A DNA stretch of 64,000 nucleotides from contig JAYKAV010002918.1 in assembly GCA_035582835.1 (NCBI GenBank), positions 469,777-533,776 on the forward strand, given 5' to 3'. Both the position numbers and the translations under genes were made by a program. Below, one piece after another: positions 26,986 to 37,640 of the stretch. The notes below the pieces were generated by a model. The model searched no databases. It was not told the origin of the DNA and was given only the letters and a program-made list of their open reading frames with translations. The first letter of the stretch is position 1; every line of letters begins with the position of its first letter. This DNA comes from Phoebastria nigripes (lineage: Eukaryota; Chordata; Aves; Procellariiformes; Diomedeidae).

Positions 26986-27624
26986 TAAACTTACAAGAGT
27001 AGGTTTATAATTAGGACTTTTGCTACATCCCATGAAAAGCAACTTGCAGTTGTTGAACTGTGGCTTGGAGCAGCACAAAGAACTGCAATGTAACACAGTG
27101 ATTTCTTTTGTTATGAAGAACAAAATCGATCTAGACTCAGAAAGAAGTGGTAGCTAAACACTGAATGATTGAGCAATAGGAAAGGAATACTGTGTGCAAA
27201 ATGAGCATAATTACTGGATAGGAAACAGTATGCTGTTTATTAAAACACAATATTGTTACCAATTCTGGACCTGAGAAGAGGGGACAAGAGGATTTGATGC
27301 TGGCATTTCAAAAAAGAATTGACAAAAGTGTTACTTCAAACAATTAATTTTCTTCTGTTATGAACAAGTCAGTGACTTAACGTGCAACTTAATTTCCCCG
27401 GAGAGAAAGGTAAAAAAGTCTTAGAAACATTTCTTTTCTTTTTAAGCTTTAAAATAAAAATCTGATCCTGTTCAAACTGCTCCTTGTTTTATGGTTTCCC
27501 ACCATAGTCAAAAAACATCTGTGCAGTCTCCAGCTATATCACTTGCTCCTGCATCTAGTTAAACCCTGCCCTTCAGAAAAGCAGCATCCATATTACATGT
27601 CTGTGTTTGCTGTAACTCTCCACT

Positions 27625-27785
27625 GCACAATTTAAAAACTGATTAACGGACTTTCTTCCAATGGGATCTATTGAATGCTCTAATTAAAAAAGAAATTGCT
27701 ATCTCAGGAGCTCCCACTCAATCAATTGCCCTTGGTAATGTTGGTTACTATTGCTCTGGCAAAAATTAAAAGAAAAAGAGACCAA
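27625..27785. promoter_or_regulatory. Candidate conserved non-coding element
   Basis: The block has GATTAACGG near 27641, TAATTA at 27681-27686 and TCAATTG near 27722, in AT-rich, non-repetitive sequence. The call rests on motif content and the absence of repeat signatures only. Confidence 0.22.
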
Positions 27786-29227
27786 GAGGAAAAAAAAAAT
27801 CTAATTATTGTAAGACAAATACAGGCAGTTGGGAAATGCAAAAAGTTCAGCAGAACTTTTGTAAGAAGATATTAAAAGAGCTAGAAGTGCATGATGTAGT
27901 GAGAGCAATATCTTACAGCTGCCTGATGTGAGAACCATACATCTTCCGCCAAAACATCCGTCTGCTCTTGGGATGTCTCAGCTTCATGGGTCTGGGTCCA
28001 TACTAAAATGTAGATAAACCCTCAGTCACAACATTTACGTGCTGACTTAGCTCAAACCCTAGGGCCAGATGTGTGATTCCCCTGGTCTATGGTTTAGGCA
28101 CCCAAAAATTATTCTCCACTGACTCTAAAGGATGCCCAGCTCACATCTGGATGTCTGCATGCCTTCAGCTGGGACAGAATATCCTTGAGGCTTCAGATTT
28201 CCTGTGTTGTGTGGATGGACTTATGGAAGGCTGGATGCTACCACCTCAGATATACCCAGAGTTTAGCTCTTAGCAGAGAGCAGATGCCGAGAGTGATGTC
28301 CAGCCAGTGTGGACAGACAACAGAGTGGTCCAAAGGCACCTGGGCTTGGACTTAATGGACTTATTTCCACCCTGGGCCTGCACTAGATTTAATTACAGTG
28401 GCAGTATATGATAATGTCCACTTTCACCCCATCTATCAAGCCCTGCATTCCTACAATGGCAAAATGAGAGCAGGTCATCAGGGGACACAAGCAATAGCTC
28501 AGGGGAGGGAGACTGTGCTGGCACGGGGCTTAGGTGATGCGCCAGAACCAGGCACTTCCTCGCTTATTAGAGTTTCTTTGAAGGATGTCACGCTTATCCT
28601 GCTATAATCCTTTGCAAAGAACTTCTTTGCTTTGGGATTTTTGCTGTAATCTGTTAACCTAGGCTTCCGTGTACTTTCCTGTGGTCAGGGCTATTTGGAA
28701 ATGCCAAGAGGGGGAGAAGGTACTTTGTGAAAAGGGAGGCAGACTGGTTAGTGTTAGTATTTAGCAGCTACACCTGAGAGCATCAGCTGCTTTGTCAGCT
28801 TACAGCACAGTCATTCCCAAGCCACGTGTGGATGGAGAGATGGAGCCTTTGTGTTCCTCTAAGAGATGCAACTGCACAATCACTGAGACAAAGCCCGTTA
28901 GGAAATGGGGTCTCTACTTATAACTTTGATAACCTTGTAACACAACCCACCCAGCAGAGTTACTCCAGACCAAGGTGGGCATAACTAAGAGGAGAACCTG
29001 TGCTTCAGTGCTAGCTTCACCACCACCACAGGTTTTTTTTTAGGTCATGACACATANTATGTTCAGAGCTTTGCAAGACAGCTTGTTGGATGAGACAGGC
29101 CATTGAATCCATGCTCTTTCTCTACAGGTGCAGTGTGTACACAGTTTTTCATTTGGATCAAGCTGAGACACTCACATGAAGATGCACTGTAAGACACGGC
29201 ATCATTCCCAGGCCTGTGGCACTAAGG

Positions 29228-29330
29228 TCCTGATTCCTTTTCCCATGTAGTCTCAGTGACTTCAGTGCTGTCGCTACTGATTTACACCATTGTGAACTGA
29301 AAAAGATTCAGGCTCAAGACTCAATAAATA
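29228..29330 (+). repeat. Old sauropsid-type dispersed repeat fragment
   Basis: GTCCTGATTCCTTTTCCCAT, GTGACTTCAGTG, CTGATTTACACCATTGTGAA and GATTCAGGCTC follow in the order of a repeat that I remember as very frequent in turtle and crocodilian DNA and present as decayed copies in birds. Its hallmarks are GATTTACACCAGTGT and GACTTCAATGG words. I cannot name it securely. Related end-words occur at 28061-28075 (GGGCCAGATGTGTGATTCCC) and 30690-30705 (GGGCCAAATTCATCC). Confidence 0.4.
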
Positions 29331-29489
29331 TTCATGTCTCTGGAAAGACTGGGGACCAATTAAGTCTTGAAAGGAAAATAATTTTTGGAAATGAACCTAA
29401 CAGCCTCTAGCCTTGAGAGGAATAGGTTTTTGAAAGGATCTCTCTCTTAATTTTTGCTCAAGCATCCAGGGAATCAGACAGAACTTCCA

Positions 29490-29670
29490 ATAAAACACTC
29501 TCCGGAGTATTCGGCCCATCAATCGATTCAGTATTCACCATTCTAAGTGCTATTTAGACTTAATTAAATTGTGCTGGTTTCTGAATAAGAGAGAATTGAC
29601 TGTTCAATGTGCTTCCCTGATTCATTTATTTCTATAGTAATCAGGCAACAAATATATAGAGTGCTCATGC
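29490..29670. promoter_or_regulatory. Candidate conserved non-coding element
   Basis: ATCGAT at 29522-29527 is a Onecut/CUX-type core. TTAATTAA lies at 29560-29567. The CpGs TCCGGA and TTCGG persist in AT-rich surroundings. Confidence 0.22.
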
Positions 29671-31576
29671 GTTCCTTCTTCATTAGCAGAGTTACTGGGA
29701 ATCTCCCTGTATTCCCCTGGGTCTTTCAGCAATGGTAGTTAAGAAGCTATAAGCAAATGCAGAAGTTCCTACCCTGCGAGGCTCAAGGATGGTTCTCGGA
29801 GCATCTGCATTCCTCATTAGCAAGCATTTGTCAAGTAAGACTTTTCCAGAGTGCTGTTTCTGAATAAATAACACAGCTTACTGGGAACTGTGCAAACCAG
29901 GAGCATCTCTGCTCCCACTGAGACCTTCTTAGTTATAATCATGCAGTGCCTTGTGTCACTGAGAGAAGACACAGAGCATCAAATACAGTGGGCTTTTTAC
30001 TGAAATCCTTTTTTGTTAAAAAGGAAACAAAGGAAAAGGCTTCGATCCAGCCCAATAATAGAAAGGACTTTGAGCACATCTGCTGAATCCAGGGTAGCCA
30101 TGCACCATTCACCAGCACTCTCAAACCTCCCTCTGGTCAGGCCAAAACCTACAGAACACCCTCAAGAAAACCCCATGTTCCCAACATCACAAAATAGCCC
30201 CTTATCCCACACTGTTCTGCAATGCTAAGGCCTTCGGTAAAAAGACCAAAAGTCTTTAAAACTCCAGTATCCCAATGGGACAGAAAAAGCCACACAAGCT
30301 GGTCACTAGAGCGCAGAGGACCTGGAGAGGTGGAAACACCCAGGTGGAGAAATGTTTCTAAGCTCTCAACTGCATGGGGGAAATGAGAGCAGCTCAGGGA
30401 TCCAGGTCCAGCTCTACTGGTAAGGATCGCTGTCTGCATACACACGCTGCATAATAAGATATTTTTTCTTTTTTCCCTACAGTTGAACTAGAGTGAAAAT
30501 GAAGGCTGCATTCACACCTTCACTTCTAACAAAAAGCTATAGCCTGTAAACAGGACATAAGACCTTTGGGGAAATTTCCTCTTATCTTATGCTGTTCTTG
30601 CCCTTGGAAACTGTATCTTGCTCAGGGCCGTGTTGAGGTCAAAGCCAACTGCAACAGCTCTTTTTTTTTTCCTTTTTAATTATAAGAGAGGGCCAAATTC
30701 ATCCTAAAAAGGCTACATCCTTCATTCTGGGAAAACTTGTTTACTCATGGAGTACAACCCTTCCAGAATCAGGCCAATGGTGCAGGATGGGGCAAGAATT
30801 TTCCACTGGACGATTTTGCTAGTGGAAAGTGCCCATTTTAGGCAATCAACATTTTCCATGGACATTTATCGGAGGAGTTTTCAAGGAGATGTGGCACTGG
30901 GGAAAGTTTCTGGAAAACAGGAGAAAATTGTTTCTAAGCTGGAAGGAGAAAAAACAGACAAAAATCCAGCATTTCAAAGTGGCTTAATTTTTAATGATCT
31001 CCTTCCTCAAGGACACATTAATGAATTTTCTTCATGTGTTACAGAAACATGCTGAGTAAAAGTCACAGTCCAGCCCAGTTTCCAAGACAAAATAAGAGGA
31101 GACACAAAGACATGTAAAAGGTTTGATTCGGAAAAAAGGTCCAAATTTAGCTGTACCTGCTTGGTTCGAATTGCGAGACTGCGATGAAAAGAAGAAAAAA
31201 ATCCCAAGCCAGGCCAGATCCATGCCCCTTGTCTGAAGCTTTGGCAGAAGCTCATCCCCCAGGAGTCTTGTCGCTCCGCAGACGGACGAGATGTATTAGC
31301 CCCTTCAGAAATCAATTCCTCCTCCTTCATATAGCCACTTCCAGCCAGACTCTGCCCTTTGACTATGAATCAGGTTTTAATCCCTGCACAAGGGCACTAG
31401 ATACAATGCTGATAATTCTTATTGTATAAAAAGGTTTTGTCACGTGGTATTTCGCTATTCTGCTGAAGATTTTCCTTTTGTATCTCTTTGTTTGCTCATC
31501 CTTGCAAACTCAAAAAAAGCCATTCAAACCAGAAGATTCTCCTGTCTTTCTGTGCATGGGGAAATTCAGGATTAGC

Positions 31577-31588
31577 CACACACACACA
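31577..31588. repeat. (CA)6 short tract
   Basis: Six CA units are followed by A-rich sequence. A similar short tract lies at about 48659-48669. Confidence 0.8.
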
Positions 31589-32916
31589 AAAAGAAAACCC
31601 CAAACCATAAAACTGACACTGGGCACGTGTTCTTTTGCAAAACGAGAAATGTGTTGTGGCATTTCTAGGCTGCAAATGGACATCAGCTGACGGAGTGTTT
31701 TTAACTACGTGCTGAAACACTAAGGAAGCCAGTGCTGTGACTTGGAATCCAGTCACACAGAAAATTGGACCATGGATTAAATTTGAATCTTGCTTTGGAA
31801 GCAGCAGCAATCTGAGCAGCATATTGCAGTTCTACACATACTCGTTGTAGGCTTGTTATGTAAAGAGTCGGGGCCTGTGAAAACAGACTGCCCAGAACCT
31901 CTGAAAGGAAAAGTTAAGAAACATATTTCCCCATTAAAAAAAAAAATTCAAAAACAACTTCAAAACTGAACCAAAAATGAGAAAAATCTGTGCTCGTTAA
32001 AAGTTTCCCACTGTTGAAAAAGTTGTGAAAAACAGAAATAAAGGTCCTTTGATGCACGCTGTCTGAGAACTGCCTTTTCCCTACATTCAAATTAACATGT
32101 GGTTCTTTGGATGCCAAACAAAAAAGAAAATTTTGCGTCCCAGGAAAAGTGGTATTTTGGACCAGCTGCTGTTGTCTGAGAAACAGACAATCAATTCCTG
32201 ATTCTGGGTTACTTTATTGGGACAGTTTGAACCCAAAGGCACAGAAGCTGTTGGGGAACCGGCCACAGCAGGCACGCAGTGCGCCCCGCTCTCTGAGGGC
32301 ACGGGAAGACTCACAGGGAAACTTTTAATTCTTTCACCAGTACTGTGCAGATTACGAAGGGGAAACTTTCATAGTGATGGAGTGTGTTGGGCTGAAAAGA
32401 AATCTTCCAAGGACAGGTGTGGGGGGCAAAAAAACTCCCTTCAGTTATTTAGACCATTACATATAAACCTGGCTTTAAATTTTTGTTTAGACACGTGCTG
32501 TTGGGATTCAGGGATAGCAATAGTAAGGTTTCAGGTAAAGCAGGAATTAGAACTGGCCGAACCTCCCTGCTGCCCTGAAATCAGACAAGGAAAGTGTGAT
32601 TTTCCTTGTAAGCTTTTAGGAGTAGAAACATCTCTTATGCTGCATTTCTAATGGGCCTGCTACAACAGGTACTAAGTTTGATTAGTGCTTCTTTAGTAGA
32701 ACTGATTATGATTATTAACCATATTTCATAGTGACATTTTCCCTACTATTATGTCACTTAAGATATTTACTTTGCTTAGAGAAAATTAATGGCATATGAG
32801 ATCTTGACAACAGAGTAAGACCTACATATTTCAAACCGCTTCCAGGTACTGAACATGTTGTCACAGTCTTTTTGCGACCCATCTCCCCTCCCAGCAATAC
32901 AATTGCCTTGTTCTAC

Positions 32917-32966
32917 AAAGAGAGGTCATATAATTTCCCTGAGACAGCTTCAGCAGTGACTTACAA
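32917..32966 (-). repeat. Weak MIR-like fragment, minus orientation
   Basis: AGAGAGGTCATATAATTTCC, then CTGAGACAGC, has the order expected for the reversed MIR centre, at low identity. Confidence 0.2.
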
Positions 32967-34659
32967 AATCTAGATTAAACTCTTCTAGCTTCTTTTAATG
33001 ACTTGAAGTAATGGGAGCAGTACCATGTGTCCAGAGAGCGCCTTACAACAGTTGCTCAAAATCTCTAGATTCGCTCTCAAGTTGCTTTGATAGTGTGGGG
33101 AAGACAGTTTTAGACACATCCCACATATTTTTCCTGGTCCAAAGATGCTCTTTTGCTAAGGTCAAGAGGCGAAGATGTTGTCTGGTTGAGGGAGATACTT
33201 TACCATGGTATAAGTCTCCCATAATATGGCTATCAATGTTGCCACATCTCATGACAGTCTTCAGGCTACCCTTTGTTGACATCTGTGGCAGTATTTGTTT
33301 GCCAACATCCCACTACATGATTCACAAGAAGGATGAAATATCATTCCTGACAGTGTCCAAAGGACTAGAATGCGGAGTCTTTGATCCAGAGCCTATGCTG
33401 GTGGGAGAAGAAACTTTAGGATCTGACATTATACAAAAGTTGTACTAGTGAAATGTCTCACAGCGAGCACCGACTCCTGCTCGATTCTCCCGGCACAAGT
33501 TCTGCACTATCCCACTGCATCTATGTTGTCATGCCGCCCTCATTGCTGAGTCCAAGCCCTCCCACACTGCTGCCTTCGGCAACACAACTAACATCTGTCT
33601 GCAAATGAACTGACACGTGGCCTTGAAGAGCTCTGCTTTGGTGAATACCAAATATCTCTGACTCTTGCCAGTTGGGAATGAAGGAAAAAAAAGGAGTTGA
33701 GTTTAACACGGGGTTTAAGTTCTTTAAAACTGTGAAAATCTGGTGAAGAGATGATCTGAATGGGACCAATGGGTTGGAGAGGAGTTTGCTGCCTTCACGC
33801 TATGGAAAGCATACCTAAGGGGCTTTTGACCTGCTGGGTGAAAGTGAGAACAGCCCTGACTCATCTCAGTTCACACACAGTGCAGTGGGCTGGCTGGCTC
33901 TGCATATGTAAAGCAGCTGCAGCAACATTTACTCAGCTGGAAATGATGAAGTTTCCCAGTGCTGTGCATCCCCCACCACCCCGGGGTCTTTGGGGAGCTC
34001 TGTAAATAGGACCTGCCGACAGTGCAGCAGGGACGAGAGCAGGCAGCTAGCTAGAAGCAGCATGGAAATTCAGCTGGACTGCCAGCCCTAATTGAATATT
34101 TTCTAATGACATTTTTTTTTGGCAGAAAATTGGGCTCATGATTAAATATTGGTTTGGGGGGCAGTTTCTCCAGAAAATACAGAGTTTGTTGTTTGTTGCA
34201 GAACAGCGCAATGCTAGCCATCAAAGCTATTTGAGTGGACACCAGAGTGGTCTAGTTTGGAAAGACCTGGCAGGAGTGTATAGAAGCTGCAGCCTGGCTG
34301 TCCCTTGACCCCAGTCTTTGCTGCAGGGAGGTTCCCAGCCCACATTGTGTTTGCCATCATGCAGCAAGATGAGGAAATCCCACGATCCCCTTCCGCTTTC
34401 CAAGGCAGGAGGCAGTGGTGTATCATGGGAGATGCAAGATGCGAAGGCAAAGGGATGAATGTGGCGTCATAACTATAATTCTTTTGTGGACTGAGGAAAT
34501 AGTTTTAAGAGTAAAATATTTCAGCAAATCTGTCTTGTCCCTGCAAGAGGACAGGAAAGAGGCCATTACTGCACACCAGGATAAACCTGGGCCCTCGATA
34601 ACTTACTGCCCTCCAAGGTCCAGATGGACCTTTGTTCTTTTTGTGTATCATTCAGACAC

Positions 34660-35245
34660 AGCTGAATGGCGGACACGGGTCTCTGTCCTCTGGCAGATGC
34701 CAATTCTGCCCTTCCCGAGTAACAGCGCTGCTTGCGCCAGCCGAACCAGCCGACTTTCTTCCAAATCCCCACAGAAAAGCTTGAGAAGTGACCAATTACT
34801 CTAACGGAGGGCGTGATAATTAGCACAGAGGTGGAATAAGCTAGCAGGCTGTCTGCAGCAAAATGGCAGAAACGCCTATGCCCGCAGAGAGACTCGGTGA
34901 TTGATACTGTGACTGACGATAGCACCGTCATGAAGGCGAAGACTGTGAAATGACTGATGCTGCTTCGTACCGTAAATTTCCCAGATATATTTTATCTAGA
35001 GCCAGGCCTGCTTTTGCCAGCATAACCAGTAGCAATTTCCCTGATAGATAGCAAGGCCATACGGTGAACGTCTAAAATCCGACCGACAAAGAGACAAACG
35101 CTAATTAATGCTGCTTCTCAAGAGCTCAGGCAGCCCAGGCCTGGAGGTAACCTTGTGCAAGGAGCACTTTCAGCCACAAATGGGAGACAGGACTTATCAG
35201 AGGCTGCAACGCCGGGGAAAACACTGGGGTTTATTTGCGTGCCCA
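34660..35245. promoter_or_regulatory. CpG-retaining block, candidate conserved enhancer
   Basis: In 34801-35100 I count 15 CpG with 67 C and 76 G. That is 48% GC and an observed/expected CpG ratio near 0.9. The interval 34081-34380, only a few hundred bases upstream, has one CpG. The enrichment begins about 34660 and ends about 35245. TAATTA homeodomain-type hexamers lie at 34817-34822 and 35102-35107. No long open frame of protein-like composition is present. CpG retention at moderate GC fits purifying selection or lack of germline methylation, as in developmental enhancers, though an uncaptured first exon of a non-coding RNA is possible. Confidence 0.4.
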
Positions 35246-35310
35246 TGATGCAGAAACTACATGTGGAGAGATCTTTAAGTAGGGAGTCAACCTGCTACAG
35301 GACATTTTAA

Positions 35311-35440
35311 CAAATGTAATTAAAAGGGATTATTTTTGCAGAAGACAGTCTCTGGAAGGCTAATTAAAATATTGCTGGCCTCTGCTTAACTTGCTCAGCT
35401 TTCTTTTAAGAGCTAATGAAATGCAAAGTATTGCTCCCTG
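35311..35440. promoter_or_regulatory. AT-rich block with two TAATTA sites, downstream part of the candidate enhancer
   Basis: TAATTA occurs at 35317-35322 and 35361-35366. Together with the two sites in the preceding CpG-retaining block this makes four within 550 bp, against well under one expected by chance. AATGCAAAG near 35420 resembles a POU octamer half. Confidence 0.3.
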
Positions 35441-36240
35441 TTTTCATCTGTAAGAGAGTTCATTAATGTACCTTTCTGCACTGGATTAAGCCAAGTGCTC
35501 AGAAAGACAATAAATTGAATCTCAGTAATTGAAGACCAATATTTTTTGGCTGCAATCCAATATTGGAAATGAAATCCTAAAAAAATGGAAAAAAATGGGA
35601 GGTCCATGTGTAAAAAGAAATGTTGTGGCTTTGGTTCCACGGAGAAAAACAGTGTTTTGGGGGCAAGCAGATACTTCCTTCAAATTTTATCTAAAAACTA
35701 AGAAAAGTTTCATGAAAAAATGGTTGGCCAGTCCTTCAACAGGCACTTTGGGTGGAGAAATCCCCTGAGAAAAGATTTTCTTTGTTTCTTATTTTTCAGC
35801 TTTAGTCCTGAGGATACATACTATCACATACTGCAGGAGTGGATGCTTACTGAGCAGAACAGTTAATTCTTAAGCTAAAAATATAACCTATTAATATAAG
35901 CAGGTAATTTTTTTTGCTGTGCCAGTGGTTTCTAGGAAGTTGCTATACTCTTCAAGCCTTGCACTGCAATTCAGATTTGAAAGTGGGTCTTGCTTTGGAT
36001 TAGAAAGCAAGTAGTTCCTAGAACAGCAGAATAAAGCCTGCTTTTCAAAGCTGCTTCTTGTGTGGACTCTTTGGTGTCTATGAGGAGGTGAGCTAAGGAT
36101 ATTTTTTCTTCCATGACCGCATAAACTAGCCCATCTTCTTGAATGTTGTTTCTACTAAACCATAATAGCTTTGAATCCTTAACCACGAGGTCAAATTTTA
36201 CAGAAATTGGCCAATGTGTTCAGAAGTGAATGAGGACTAA

Positions 36241-36270
36241 CAGACACACATGCACACACACGTGCACCAC
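36241..36270. repeat. Imperfect CA-rich tract
   Basis: CA dinucleotides are interrupted by TG and GTG, consistent with a decayed microsatellite. Confidence 0.7.
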
Positions 36271-37571
36271 CGTCACACAAACCATGTTCCTTTGGAAAGC
36301 CAGGCTACAGACAAAATGACCCCCCACCAAAATCCAGCTACATTCAAACAGCGGAGAAACTTCCTGAAACTGGTAAAAGATTCCAAAAAAGTTCTTGATA
36401 TTCAAGCTGCCATCTGTAAAAGTCTAGGTGTCTCATGTTTGGGGAAAGTTGTATGTGTTAATATATGCACAGGCGGTATACATGTCCACGCCTCTGCTGT
36501 GCCACTTCTTGGCACAAACAAAGAGACTTTGCTCTTATTAGCAGCATCTTATATCACATTCTGAGCTTCTGTTGCAGCTTTATCTAGGATTTTTTTCTTC
36601 ATTATTTTCTCTATAAGGCCACATTCTGCAACTGATAGCACAGATTTTTGCAATGATTCCAATTAATGACAAATAAAACCAGCCAAACAGATCAGAACCA
36701 GCTCTGGAGTCTGTATATTAAGCTTTTTTCCTTGGAAATAAGTGTCCATGAAAAAAAAGATAAAATTTCTAAATTTATTGCTCAAAACCAATGTTGCTCA
36801 ACAAATGTTTCCGTTTAAGTATAACTCTTGAACTGGGCACCATGAGTTCTCTATATTCATGAGACAATATGTCTCCGTAGTCATCTGCTGTTATTTTTCT
36901 CTCTTATTGTGTGGTCTCACCAGACTTCAAAATATATGGAAATATGAATGTGATTGCACTAAAGGAATAAATACGGAAAGTCTAGAGATTGTCTGATTTG
37001 CAAGGGCAGAAATAAGGTTGTAGGAGGTCTTAAATTTTATTTCCATACTCTCAGATTGTTAGCTTTCTTGTAAATCTAACCAAACTCTGAATTTCCTGGA
37101 GTATTACATGTTAGCTCAAATCATTCCTGCAGCATTCTCCCAAAACATTTTTTGACGAGGTTATTGCATTTTGCATTCAACCTTACCTCCAATTCAATAA
37201 TTTTATTCTCATTTTGGATGGGGATTTCAAAAGATTGTCAACCTAATTTTATTTCCAGCTAAAATAAATCTCATCTTGTGATTAAATGAAGCTTTCCCAC
37301 AGGGCATAGGTCACATCCTGCAAAAACCACCAACCAGGAAAAAACATCCGCTGCTGCCAATGTTTCTGCCAAAGTGAATGAAAAGATCCTGCAAAGACAG
37401 CTAAGCAGAATGTAGCCCAGGAGTCACCAAGTTATTTACAAATAATTTTTCTCATTGTGCTGGAAATGTTAACTTGGATAAATAATTCATGCAGTGAGTT
37501 CGATGTTCAGATCACACCTGTAAGCTTAACTAATTACCCTCATAGCACCTGTCTGCATTCAGCTTTCCTTA

Positions 37572-37640
37572 CCCACTTAATGAACAAGGAAACTGAGGCG
37601 CAGCTGTCAGGAGAGTGTAGTAGGTTGGAGCTGAAGAGCT
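37572..37640 (-). repeat. MIR-like fragment, minus orientation
   Basis: CCACTTAATGAACAAGGAAA followed by CTGAGGCGCAG fits the reversed MIR tail. Confidence 0.42.

Larger units (their letters stand above)
25001..29227. other. Non-coding stretch with candidate regulatory blocks
   Basis: A 146-codon open frame on the plus strand at 25187-25627 spans a slightly CpG-enriched segment but resembles no known protein. Microsatellites lie at 25465 and 25992, a MIR-like tail at 26930, and candidate elements at 26560-26830 and 27625-27785. Confidence 0.6.
29671..34659. other. Non-coding stretch with old A/T-rich repeat remnants
   Basis: 30660-31170 and 31900-32200 are rich in TTTTC and GAAAA words and may be decayed copies of one dispersed repeat. 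A CpG-bearing string lies at 31265-31290. A B-box-like GGTTCGAATT at 31162 has no matching A-box. 32690-32830 is AT-rich and unique-looking. No gene was recognised. Confidence 0.6.

Noticed and set aside
31162..31173. GGTTCGAATTGC, a B-box-like word
   Set aside because: No A-box lies 30-60 bases upstream and the flanks do not pair as a tRNA acceptor stem.
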